Shown here: positions 43,057-50,412 of the stretch, in pieces
Numbering within the stretch: the first letter of the stretch is position 1
How the letters are laid out: the number at the start of each line of letters is the position of its first letter
From: Micromonospora arida
GTDB lineage: Bacteria > Actinomycetota > Actinomycetes > Mycobacteriales > Micromonosporaceae
Length of the DNA stretch: 64,000 nucleotides
Direction of reading: 5' to 3'
Assembly: GCF_003857035.1 (NCBI RefSeq)
Contig: NZ_QGSY01000177.1
Location: 1 to 64,000 of the forward strand
The notes under the pieces: generated by a model
Databases searched by the model: none
Told to the model about the DNA's origin: nothing
What the model saw: the letters and a program-made list of their open reading frames with translations, nothing else
Translations under genes and position numbers: made by a program

Positions 43057-43409
43057 CCGACAGTGGTCCTCCCGTCACCGTCGCGGAACACCGCACGACT
43101 GAGATAGTGCCGGGACCGCCGATCGAAGCGCCCGAGCAGATCACGGGCGGCAGGCGGGACGACGGAGGTCGACGGATCGCCGCCGGTGAACGCCGACACC
43201 GCCGCGAAGTCCGTAAAAGTCATGGCGGTGAGGAATTCGCTGCCCTCGGCGGGGTCCAACTCCTGCGAAGAGCGACGTAGTACCCGAAGTTCCCGAAGCC
43301 CGTCCACGCCCCGGGCGAGGATCGAGGGCGCGATGTCCTGTGTCAACAACCGCTCGTAGGCGTCGGTGTGAGCGGGCTCGGTCCATCCGCTCCACAGTCG
43401 AAGAATCAT
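43053..43409 (-). CDS. small protein resembling antibiotic-biosynthesis-monooxygenase (ABM) fold
   Basis: 118 residues. ILRLWSGWTEPAHTDAYERLL, GLRELRVLRRSS and EFLTAMTFTDFAAVSAFTG give the alternating strand-helix pattern of the dimeric alpha/beta-barrel ABM and related heme-free oxygenase or stress-response families. Active-site residues cannot be fixed. It is divergent from a MarR gene, and the 18-bp palindrome at 43408-43425 covers its start, so MarR regulation is very likely. No Shine-Dalgarno precedes the ATG at 43409; the -35/-10 placement predicts a leaderless message. It may act on the same small molecule that MarR senses. Confidence 0.75.
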   Translation of the reverse strand: MILRLWSGWTEPAHTDAYERLLTQDIAPSILARGVDGLRELRVLRRSSQELDPAEGSEFLTAMTFTDFAAVSAFTGGDPSTSVVPPAARDLLGRFDRRSRHYLSRAVFRDGDGRTTVG

Positions 43410-43425
43410 GACAGCATGCTGTCAT
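43408..43425. promoter_or_regulatory. MarR operator, perfect 18-bp palindrome
   Basis: ATGACAGCATGCTGTCAT is its own reverse complement. It overlaps the start codon of the minus-strand gene (43407-43409) and its predicted -10 box. Partial copies (CTGTCA at 43438-43443, GCTGTCGATGA at 43458-43468) lie toward the MarR gene. Confidence 0.85.
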
Positions 43426-43444
43426 TGGAGTAGTAGGCTGTCAA
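43416..43444 (-). promoter_or_regulatory. promoter of the ABM-like gene, leaderless
   Basis: On the minus strand TTGACA (43439-43444) and CAGCAT (43416-43421) are 17 bases apart. Transcription would start at about 43409, the A of the ATG. The -10 box lies inside the MarR palindrome, so a bound dimer would block polymerase. Confidence 0.6.
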
Positions 43445-43464
43445 CTTTTGGTACGGTGCTGTCG

Positions 43465-43917
43465 ATGACGGAACGGAAGCGGGACCGGGTCGACGCGTAC
43501 CGGCTGTTGATGGCGGACGTGTACGAACTGGCGGGCGAGTCTCGGCGCTCAAGCGAGGAGCTCGCCCGCGAACAGGGGCAAACTGCCGCGCGGTGGCACG
43601 TGATGAGCGTGCTCTCCGACGGCTCCCGCACCGTCGCGAGCGCGGCGCGCAGACTTGGCCTGGCTCGACAGAGCGTGCAGCGAGTGGTCGACGACCTGGC
43701 CCGTGCCGGAATGGTGGAGTTGCACGACAACCCCGATCACCGCCGCGCGCCACTCGTGACACTCACGGACGCGGGCCGAAACACGCTCACCGGCCTACTG
43801 GAACGCTCGGACGCTGACCGCGGGGAGGCCGTGGACCGAGCCGGCCTGAGCCTCAGCGATCTTGAGGCTGCTCGCGCGACCCTCCGCAGGTTGGTGGACG
43901 CCCTGCAACGCCGGTGA
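43465..43917 (+). CDS. MarR-family transcriptional regulator
   Basis: 150 residues. Winged-helix core: ARWHVMSVLSDGSRTVASAA, RRLGLARQSVQRVVDDLARA (recognition helix) and the wing ELHDNPDHRRAPLVTLTDAGR. Flanking helices form the dimer interface. ATG 43465 is chosen; the open frame upstream runs through the operator. It probably represses itself and the divergent ABM-like gene through the palindrome at 43408-43425, released by a small phenolic or drug-like ligand as in other MarR proteins. Confidence 0.92.
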   Translation: MTERKRDRVDAYRLLMADVYELAGESRRSSEELAREQGQTAARWHVMSVLSDGSRTVASAARRLGLARQSVQRVVDDLARAGMVELHDNPDHRRAPLVTLTDAGRNTLTGLLERSDADRGEAVDRAGLSLSDLEAARATLRRLVDALQRR

Positions 43918-43954
43918 GCCCACCGCGACACCCGCCTCGATTGCTCCCCGGTCG

Positions 43955-44434
43955 TCAGTCGTCGGCGACGGCCACCGGCTCCGAGCCGATGCAGCGCACC
44001 TTCAACTCGTACTCCCGGGCCGCCCCCTGGAACGTGACCTCGACGTCGTCGTCCGGGCCCCGGTCCACGTCGCGCACCCGGTAACCCTGCGCGGGCGCCC
44101 AGGAGACCAGGCGTACGCCGCCGACGCCGCACTCGGCGACGGCCGTGCCGCCGTCCGTGGCGAACCCCCGGCGAGCCCCGGAGTTGGCGCTCGGTGCAGA
44201 GCCCGGCGCGGCCGAGGCGGTGCCTGTGGTGCCCGGCACGGCCGAGGCGGTGCTCGTGGTGGGCGTCGGCTCCGGAGCGGCGAGCGCCCGTTCGATCTCG
44301 GCCTCGCTGCGCACCCCGCCCGGAGTGCCGGTGAGGCTCTCACCCACCAACCGGATCGCGCCCAGGCCGATCACTGTGGCGATGGCGGCGGTGACCACCC
44401 AACCGGTGGCGACGAGGATCGAACGACGGCCCAT
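43955..44434 (-). CDS. single-pass membrane or secreted protein of unknown function
   Basis: About 159 residues. One N-terminal hydrophobic helix (ILVATGWVVTAAIATVIGLG), then a Pro/Thr/Ala-rich stalk (EPTPTTSTASAVPGTTG and similar) and a C-terminal domain of about 75 residues (GTAVAECGVGGVRLVSWAPA, YELKVRCIG) with two cysteines likely to pair. ATG 44434 is used; the frame could start 13 codons earlier. It is divergent from the OmpR-type two-component genes, so it may be a target of that system. Family not recognised. Confidence 0.65.
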   Translation of the reverse strand: MGRRSILVATGWVVTAAIATVIGLGAIRLVGESLTGTPGGVRSEAEIERALAAPEPTPTTSTASAVPGTTGTASAAPGSAPSANSGARRGFATDGGTAVAECGVGGVRLVSWAPAQGYRVRDVDRGPDDDVEVTFQGAAREYELKVRCIGSEPVAVADD

Positions 44435-44518
44435 CCCCTGACTATCCCCGATCCGTCCTTGTCGTTTGCACATCCGAACGCTAAGGCGTGGTTAACGTGC
44501 GCTGCCGGCCGCAGCCGC

Positions 44519-44524
44519 TAGCCT
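44519..44524 (+). promoter_or_regulatory. -10 box for a leaderless response-regulator transcript
   Basis: TAGCCT ends 7 bases before the GTG start at 44532, which has no ribosome-binding site. This spacing predicts transcription starting at the start codon. No clear -35 was found, consistent with activator dependence. Confidence 0.4.
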
Positions 44525-44531
44525 GCCTGCT

Positions 44532-45227
44532 GTGGCCCGCCTGTTGCTCATCGAGGACGACCTGACGATCCGTACCCCGCTGATCCGGGCCCTGCGCGAA
44601 CGCGGCCACGCGGTGGCGGCGGCCTCGACCGCGATGGCCGGGCTCCGCGACGCGCTGGAGGACCGACCCGACCTCGTCGTGCTCGACCTGGGCCTGCCCG
44701 ACCTGGACGGCCGCGAGCTGCTGCGGATGCTGCGCGCGGTCAGCGCGGTGCCCGTCATCGTGGCCACCGCGCGTGACGACGAGACCGAGATCGTCCAGGT
44801 GCTCGACGCGGGCGCCGACGACTACGTGGTCAAACCTTTCACCGCGGCGCAGCTCGACGCCCGCGTCCGGGCGGTGCTGCGGCGGGGCCCCTCCGGCGCC
44901 GACGGGCAGGTCCCGGCGCTGGTTGTCGGTGGGCTCCGCGTCGACCCCCGGGCGCGGCAGGTGACCCTGGACGGTGTCGCGGTCGAGCTGACGCCCCGTG
45001 AGTTCGACCTGCTGCATCACCTCGCCGGCCGACCGGGCCAGGTGGTCACCAAACGTGAGCTGCTCACGGAGGTGTGGCAGATCCCGTACGGCGGTGCCGA
45101 CAAGACTGTCGACGTGCACCTGTCCTGGTTGCGTCGCAAGTTGGGGGAGAACGCCCAACAGCCTCGCTACCTGCACACCGTGCGTGGTGTCGGGGTGCGT
45201 CTCGAAGCCCCGGCGGCGCAGCCGTGA
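44532..45227 (+). CDS. OmpR/PhoB-family response regulator
   Basis: 231 residues. Receiver at 1-115 (LLLIEDDLTIRTPLI; phosphoacceptor Asp52 in LVVLDLGLPD; VATARDDE; Lys in DYVVKPFTAAQL). The winged-helix output domain at about 130-225 has ELTPREFDLLHHLAGRPGQ and TVDVHLSWLRRKLGENAQ. The GTG start lies directly after a -10-like box, suggesting leaderless translation. Its TGA overlaps the kinase GTG. The pair resembles envelope-stress systems such as CseBC or VanRS-type regulators, but no specific target is visible. Confidence 0.93.
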   Translation: MARLLLIEDDLTIRTPLIRALRERGHAVAAASTAMAGLRDALEDRPDLVVLDLGLPDLDGRELLRMLRAVSAVPVIVATARDDETEIVQVLDAGADDYVVKPFTAAQLDARVRAVLRRGPSGADGQVPALVVGGLRVDPRARQVTLDGVAVELTPREFDLLHHLAGRPGQVVTKRELLTEVWQIPYGGADKTVDVHLSWLRRKLGENAQQPRYLHTVRGVGVRLEAPAAQP

Positions 45228-46516
45228 GGGCGCGTCTCGCGCTGCTGGTCGCCGCGGTCAGCGTCCTCACCCTCATCGCGTTCCTGGTGCCGTTGGCGCT
45301 GCTGGTCCGCACCGTCGCCGAGGACCGGGCCACCGTTCGGGCCACCGCCGACGCGCAGAGCCTGGTGCCGGTGGTCGGCACCGCCGACGCGGCGACCATC
45401 CGCCTCACCGTCGAGCAACTCGCGGCGGAGTCCGGTCGACCGGTGAGCGTCTTCCTGCCCGACGGCACGGTGCTCGGCGCCCAGACACCGCGTACCCCCG
45501 CGGTGGCCCTCGCCGCGCGCGGACAGAGCCTCACCGGGGAGTCGGCGGCCGGTCGGGAGGTCGTCATCGCCGTGCAGGGCCGGGCGGACGGCACCGGGGT
45601 GATCCGGATCGCGGTGCCGCAGCACGAGCTGACCGCCGGGGTCACCCGGGCCTGGCTGGTGCTGGCGCTGCTCGGCGTGATCCTCGTGCTGATCGGGCTG
45701 CTGGTCGCCGACCGGCTGGCGCGCACCCTGGTCCGGCCGATCAGCGACCTCTCGGCCGTCTCACACCGGCTGGCCAACGCCGAGCTGGACGCCCGGGTCA
45801 CGCCGGCCGGCCCTCCCGAGCTGCGCGAGGTGGCCGGCGCGCTCAACCATCTCGCCACCCGGATCCAGGTGCTCCTGGTTCAGGAGCGCGAACAGGTCGC
45901 CGACCTGTCCCACCAGCTGCGGACGCCGCTGACCGCGTTGCGGCTGGAGGCGGAGTCGTTGCGTGACCCGGACGACGCCGCCCGGATCACCGCCGCCGCC
46001 GATGGGCTCGAACGCGCGGTCACCGGGCTCATCCGGCAGGCCCGGTGGCGGCACGCACCGGCGCAACCGGCCGCCTCGGACGCGGCGGCGATTGTCGCCG
46101 ACCGGGTCGCGTTCTGGTCGGTGCTGGCCGAGGACACCGGTCGGGCCGTCACCCTCGACCTGACGCCCGGCCCTCTTCCCGTCGGTGTGGCCGCCGACAA
46201 CCTGACGGCGGCCGTGGACGCCCTGCTCGGCAACGTCTTCGCGCACACCCCCGACGGGACGCCGTTCGCCGTCCGGCTCGCCCGTGCGGCGGGCGAGGCG
46301 GGTGAGGTGGTCCTCACGGTCGCCGACGAGGGCCCGGGCATGCCCGCCGGGGCGATCCGGCGGGGCGCCAGCGCGGCCGGGTCCACCGGTCTTGGCCTGG
46401 ACATCGCCCGGCGCGCCGCGCAGGCCGCCGGCGGTCGACTGGAGTTGCGGGCCGGCCCGCAAGGCGGTGCGCAGGTGCTGCTCCGGCTCGGGCCTCCGAG
46501 GTCGCCGAACGCATAG
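45224..46516 (+). CDS. OmpR-family sensor histidine kinase
   Basis: 430 residues. Membrane helices at about 5-28 and 145-168 flank an extracytoplasmic sensor of about 115 residues. A HAMP domain follows (RTLVRPISDLSAVSHRLAN), then HisKA with His230 (DLSHQLRTPLTALRLEAESL) and a HATPase domain (VADEGPGMPAG, GSTGLGLDIARRAAQAAGG). The GTG at 45224 overlaps the response regulator stop in a GTGA. Open frame upstream is only a shadow of the regulator gene. The small sensor domain gives no clue to the ligand. Confidence 0.92.
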   Translation: MRARLALLVAAVSVLTLIAFLVPLALLVRTVAEDRATVRATADAQSLVPVVGTADAATIRLTVEQLAAESGRPVSVFLPDGTVLGAQTPRTPAVALAARGQSLTGESAAGREVVIAVQGRADGTGVIRIAVPQHELTAGVTRAWLVLALLGVILVLIGLLVADRLARTLVRPISDLSAVSHRLANAELDARVTPAGPPELREVAGALNHLATRIQVLLVQEREQVADLSHQLRTPLTALRLEAESLRDPDDAARITAAADGLERAVTGLIRQARWRHAPAQPAASDAAAIVADRVAFWSVLAEDTGRAVTLDLTPGPLPVGVAADNLTAAVDALLGNVFAHTPDGTPFAVRLARAAGEAGEVVLTVADEGPGMPAGAIRRGASAAGSTGLGLDIARRAAQAAGGRLELRAGPQGGAQVLLRLGPPRSPNA

Positions 46517-46544
46517 CCGCTGCGGTGCCGGGTAGCTGCCAGTC

Positions 46545-47099
46545 ATGGCGCGGTATACGAAACCCGAGCTCAGAGAGCAGATCAAGGAAGAGGTCAAGGC
46601 TTCGGACAAGGGCGGCCGGCCGGGGCAGTGGTCGGCGCGCAAGTCGCAACTGGTCACTCAGGAGTACAAGAAGCGCGGCGGCGGATTCCTGGGCGAAAAG
46701 GACGAGCGGCAGAAGTCTCTCCAGCGCTGGGGCAACGAGAAATGGCAGACGAAGGAGGGCGACACCCGTGCGCGCAAGGGCGCCACGACGAGTCGCTACC
46801 TGCCCAAGAAGGCCTGGGAGGAGATGTCGGAGAACCAGAAGCGCGCGACCGACACGAAAAAGCGGGAAGCGTCCCGATCCGGCAAGCAGTACGTCGCCAA
46901 CACCGGGCCGGCCAAACGGGCGCGTCGGGACGCCACCACGGCCGGACGGATGACGGAGATGTCGGTCGCGGAGGCGGCCAAGCTGGTCCGTGGCCTCGAC
47001 ACCCGACAGCTCAAGACCGCGCTGCGTAACGAGCGCGCCAGCAAGGACCGCAAGACGCTCGTCCAGCGGCTGGAAGCGGAACTCAACCGGCGCGGCTGA
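46545..47099 (+). CDS. DUF5872-like basic protein
   Basis: 184 residues, strongly basic and Lys/Arg-rich. ELREQIKEEVKASDKGGRPG, QWSARKSQLVTQEYKKRGGG and RYLPKKAWEEMSENQKRATD are conserved in a family annotated as DUF5872. The C-terminal segment (VAEAAKLVRGLDTRQLKTAL) resembles a small helix-hairpin nucleic-acid-binding element. Likely a DNA- or RNA-associated protein; function unknown. It lies 28 bases after the kinase gene but has its own reading context. Confidence 0.7.
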   Translation: MARYTKPELREQIKEEVKASDKGGRPGQWSARKSQLVTQEYKKRGGGFLGEKDERQKSLQRWGNEKWQTKEGDTRARKGATTSRYLPKKAWEEMSENQKRATDTKKREASRSGKQYVANTGPAKRARRDATTAGRMTEMSVAEAAKLVRGLDTRQLKTALRNERASKDRKTLVQRLEAELNRRG

Positions 47100-47211
47100 C
47101 CCGCCCCTCGACCGCCTTACTACTGCAACGGCAGTTGGTCCGGGGTAGCCGTGTTGTCGGCAGTGGCAGGTTCAGACTCCTGGTAGAAGTGCAGGGATTC
47201 CAGGGCGACCG

Positions 47212-48306
47212 TCAGCTGTTCGCGGTGATGACTGACCGTAGACGGCTGAGTGCCTCGGCGCGCACACCGGACAGGACCGGCTCGCCGGTCAGGTCGGCGG
47301 CCCGTACGGGAACCGAACGCGGCATGCGGGCCGTCTGCGCCCGGATGTCGTCGACCAGGGCCGGCCCCCAGGCGCCGCCGACGACGATCTCTTGCGGGTC
47401 GGCGAGCGCGATCACGGCGGCGACCACACCGCCGACCGCCTCGCCGACAGCTGCCCGGGTGCCGGCATCACTGGTGAGGAGTCGCTCGACGTTGATCGCC
47501 GTGGAGTCGGGGCGGCGCAGACTCAGTTCAGTGAAGACCTCGATGAACGGTATGGCGCGGCCGCCCGGTCCCGCGGTGAGCAGGTGGGCGATCTCGCCGA
47601 CCAGGCCGGTGTGCCCGCGGCGGACTTCGCCGTCGCTGACGATCGCGCAGCCGAGCCCCTCACCCAGGAACAGGTAGCAGAAGTCGTCGCCGGTTCCGCT
47701 TTCCGCCCGCGCTGCCCAGTTGACGTCGTTGTCCACGACGACGGTCCCGGCGACGTGCGGCGCGAGGATGGCGACGGGGTCGAGGTCGCCCACCAGGAAC
47801 GGCGAGTCGGGCAGCTGCACCAGCCGGCCGGTGGCGCGATCCACCGGGTCGGCTGCGCTGACCACGGCCAAGCGGACCGGCTGTCCGCAGGCAGCCAGGA
47901 CTTCGCCGGCCGCGGCCTGCAACGCCTCGGCGGCCTGGCTCGGGCGGGTGGGACGGTCGATCGGCCGGACCGCGTGCGCCACGGTGTTGCCGTAAATGTC
48001 CAGGCGTTCCGCCACGACGCCCTCGGGGGCGATGACGACGGCCAGGGCCACACCGACGTCGGGAGCCAGCGCGTAGTACGAGCCGACCCTGCCGCGCCCG
48101 CGGCCACCCGGGGTGCGTTCCCCGGTGTCGGTGACCAGGCCGCGCTCGGCGAGGCGGCGCACGCTCTCACCCGCGGTCGGCTTGGAGATGCCGATCTCGG
48201 TGGCCAGCTCGGCCCGGGTCAGCCGGCGGTGCTGCATCAACGCGCGGAGCACGTGCTCGTCGGTGAGCGACCGGATGAGCTCCTGAGACGGCATGGCGGG
48301 ATCCAT
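47212..48306 (-). CDS. ROK-family transcriptional regulator (zinc motif absent)
   Basis: 364 residues. N-terminal winged helix at about 10-70 (LTRAELATEIGISKPTAGES, RRLAERGLVTDTG). The ROK sugar-kinase-like domain shows VVVDNDVNWAARAE and FLFLGEGLG-type segments (CYLFLGEGLGCAIVSDGEV) and HTGLVGEIAHLL. The CxCGxxGC zinc-binding motif that normally follows is missing (LTAGPGGRAIPFIEV), so it is probably a regulator with altered ligand binding rather than a kinase. It is divergent from the DUF1479 gene, with inverted sites between them. Confidence 0.88.
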   Translation of the reverse strand: MDPAMPSQELIRSLTDEHVLRALMQHRRLTRAELATEIGISKPTAGESVRRLAERGLVTDTGERTPGGRGRGRVGSYYALAPDVGVALAVVIAPEGVVAERLDIYGNTVAHAVRPIDRPTRPSQAAEALQAAAGEVLAACGQPVRLAVVSAADPVDRATGRLVQLPDSPFLVGDLDPVAILAPHVAGTVVVDNDVNWAARAESGTGDDFCYLFLGEGLGCAIVSDGEVRRGHTGLVGEIAHLLTAGPGGRAIPFIEVFTELSLRRPDSTAINVERLLTSDAGTRAAVGEAVGGVVAAVIALADPQEIVVGGAWGPALVDDIRAQTARMPRSVPVRAADLTGEPVLSGVRAEALSRLRSVITANS

Positions 48307-48313
48307 GCCGACA

Positions 48314-48384
48314 TTCTAGTCAGGGCTGTTGCCTAGATAGGTTTCAGCCCGGTAGGTTCTTCCAGTAACGAGAGCTGACTAGAA
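48314..48384. promoter_or_regulatory. paired inverted operator sites between ROK regulator and DUF1479 gene
   Basis: TTCTAGTCAG (48314-48323) and CTGACTAGAA (48375-48384) are exact reverse complements, centred 61 bases apart. CCTAGATAGG (48331-48340) lies between them. The arrangement suggests binding of a dimer or tetramer, with looping, to control both divergent genes. AAGGAG at 48383-48388 is the ribosome-binding site for the DUF1479 gene. Confidence 0.65.
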
Positions 48385-48393
48385 GGAGTTGCC

Positions 48394-49668
48394 GTGTCGA
48401 CCGCCACTGCCCTGCCGCACTGGGAAGAAACCCCGACTGATCTCAAAGGCGCCACCCGCGAGATCAAAGCCGCGCTGCGCGCCCAGATCGAAGCCTCCGG
48501 GCGTACGGTCGATGAGGTTTTCGCCGTCGTCGAGCAGCGCGTCCAAGCCGCGGTCGACGACATCAACGCCGCCCGCCGTCGTGGCGAGAGCGTGTGGCCG
48601 GTCATCGACTACGCCGACATCGCCAACGGCACCGTCACCGCCGAGCAGGTGGACTTGCTGCGCCGCCGCGGCTGCCTGATCGTGCGCGGGCACTTCGACC
48701 GTGACCAGGCCCTGCGGTGGGATCAGGACATCGTCGACTACGTCGAGGGCAACCACTTCTTCGAGAACTACCGCGGTCCCGCCGACGACTTCTTCGGCAG
48801 CGTCGGCTCCAAGCCTGAGATCTACCCGATCTACTGGTCACCCGCACAGATGCAGGCCCGCCAGAGCGACCGGATGGCGAACGTCCAAGCCTTCCTCAAC
48901 AGCCAGTGGAAGCACGAGTCCGACGGCGTGCAGTGGTTCGACCCCAACCGCGACTCGCTCTACCCCGACCGGATTCGCCGCCGCCCCGAGGGCGCCGACT
49001 CGGCCGGCCTGGGCACCCACCTCGACCCCGGCACCCTCGACCTGTGGATGACCCAGGCCTACCAGAAGGCGTTCCGGCGCCTGTTCGACGGCAGCGTCGA
49101 GCAGTACGACCCGTGGGACGCCGCCCACCGCACCGACGGCCCGCAGTACCCCGGCTCCACCATGTGCTCCGCGTTCCGCACCTTCCAGGGCTGGACCGCA
49201 CTCTCCGACATGGCCCACGACCAGGGGGTCCTGCACACCGTGCCGATCCCCGAGGCCATGGCCTACCTCATGCTTCGCCCGCTGCTGTCCGACGTCCCCG
49301 ACGACGACATGTGCGGCGTCACCGTCAACCAGGTCTTCCCGGCCGGCCACAAGTGGCACACCCCGCTGATGGAGGCACTGGTTGGCATCCCTGACGTTCA
49401 GGCCGGCGACTCCGTCTGGTGGCACGCCGACATGATCCACAGCGTTGCCCCCGTCGAGGCCCAGAAGGGCTGGGGCAACGTCATGTACATCCCCGCCGCG
49501 CCCTGGTGTCCCCGCAACGAGCGATACGCCGCCAGCGTCCGCGAGGCGTTCCTCAGCGGCTCGAGCCCGTCGGACTTCCCCGCCGAAGACTACGAACGCG
49601 CCTGGCCCAACCGCTTTCAGCCCGAAGACCTCAACGAAACCGGCCGCCGCGGCCTCGGCCTCGCGTAA
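48394..49668 (+). CDS. DUF1479 / YbiU-like putative 2-oxoglutarate/Fe(II) oxygenase
   Basis: 424 residues. Family landmarks: RRRGCLIVRGHFDRDQALRW, GNHFFENYRGPADDFFG, and GTHLDPGTLDLWMTQAYQ, whose H-x-D is the probable iron ligand pair with the distal His in DSVWWHADMIHSV. E. coli YbiU belongs here; reaction unknown, though the fold is that of 2-oxoglutarate-dependent oxygenases. The GTG start has AAGGAG six bases upstream. Divergence from a ROK regulator and shared sites suggest control by a sugar or amino-sugar signal. Confidence 0.88.
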   Translation: MSTATALPHWEETPTDLKGATREIKAALRAQIEASGRTVDEVFAVVEQRVQAAVDDINAARRRGESVWPVIDYADIANGTVTAEQVDLLRRRGCLIVRGHFDRDQALRWDQDIVDYVEGNHFFENYRGPADDFFGSVGSKPEIYPIYWSPAQMQARQSDRMANVQAFLNSQWKHESDGVQWFDPNRDSLYPDRIRRRPEGADSAGLGTHLDPGTLDLWMTQAYQKAFRRLFDGSVEQYDPWDAAHRTDGPQYPGSTMCSAFRTFQGWTALSDMAHDQGVLHTVPIPEAMAYLMLRPLLSDVPDDDMCGVTVNQVFPAGHKWHTPLMEALVGIPDVQAGDSVWWHADMIHSVAPVEAQKGWGNVMYIPAAPWCPRNERYAASVREAFLSGSSPSDFPAEDYERAWPNRFQPEDLNETGRRGLGLA

Positions 49669-49786
49669 GACCCCAGCTCCACAACCCCGTTGCAGTGTTA
49701 ACCCGCCCTTAGGGTCCGGACAGCGCGGTGCTATCCACATCTGGCCGATCCTCGGAGTCAACAACCGAGGAAAGGTGGACACCACG

Positions 49787-50308
49787 ATGAAGCGCACCAA
49801 TCTGCTTCTGGCGTCGGTCGGCGGGTCGGCGGTGCTGGCGGTGGCCGGGGTCGCGCTCGGCGTCAGCGCCGCGAACGACTCGCGGACCGGCGGCACGGCA
49901 CTCGCCGCGGCAACCGTCGCGCCGACGGCCACCGACGCGCCGGTAGTCACGGGTTCGCCGTCGGCCGGCACCCCATCGGGTACGCCGTCGAGCGGGACGC
50001 CGTCCGGTACGCCGTCGACCGGCAGCGCGCCCGCGGGCAGCGCCGTCGACGAGAAGCGCGCCGGTGAGATCGCGCTTGCCAAGGCCGGTGGTGGTCAGAT
50101 CGTCGAGGTCGAGGCCGAGCAGGAGAACGGCCGACCGGTGTGGAGCGTCGAGATCGTCGCTGGCGACACCGAGCACGAGGTGGACGTCGACCGGGACAAC
50201 GGCTCGGTGGTCAAGTCCGAGCAGGAGCCGGTCGACGACGACGACGACAACGACGACGACGACGACAGCGACGACGCTGACGACGACGACAACAACGACG
50301 ACGACTGA
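49787..50308 (+). CDS. exported PepSY-domain protein with poly-aspartate tail
   Basis: 173 residues. A membrane helix or signal peptide (LLASVGGSAVLAVAGVALGVS) is followed by a Pro/Thr/Ser/Gly linker with repeated SGTPS units (about 60-82). A PepSY-like domain follows (about 87-140; DEKRAGEIALAKAGGGQIVE, WSVEIVAGDTEHEVDVD). The last 26 residues contain 19 Asp. PepSY domains inhibit or regulate proteases or kinases outside the cell; an acidic tail could bind calcium or wall polymers. ATG 49787 is preceded by AAGGTGG; a GTG at 49775 is possible. It ends at a terminator. Confidence 0.8.
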   Translation: MKRTNLLLASVGGSAVLAVAGVALGVSAANDSRTGGTALAAATVAPTATDAPVVTGSPSAGTPSGTPSSGTPSGTPSTGSAPAGSAVDEKRAGEIALAKAGGGQIVEVEAEQENGRPVWSVEIVAGDTEHEVDVDRDNGSVVKSEQEPVDDDDDNDDDDDSDDADDDDNNDDD

Positions 50309-50317
50309 CCGCGGTCG

Positions 50318-50352
50318 CCGCTCACCCCCGGAGCTTTCATGGGGGTGAGCGG
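50318..50352. terminator. bidirectional terminator, 12-bp stem
   Basis: Arms 50318-50329 and 50341-50352 are perfect complements with an 11-base loop. They follow the PepSY stop at 50308 and precede the minus-strand ABC stop at 50413. Confidence 0.8.
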
Positions 50353-50412
50353 CGGCGCGCTGTGACGCGGTGGTCGGACTGTCCCTCGTGGGCGGACCGA
50401 CCACCGCGTGCG

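Noticed and set aside
50234-50308. Short repeated GAC units considered as a CRISPR or tandem-repeat array
   Set aside because: They are in frame and encode the Asp tail; no spacer structure.
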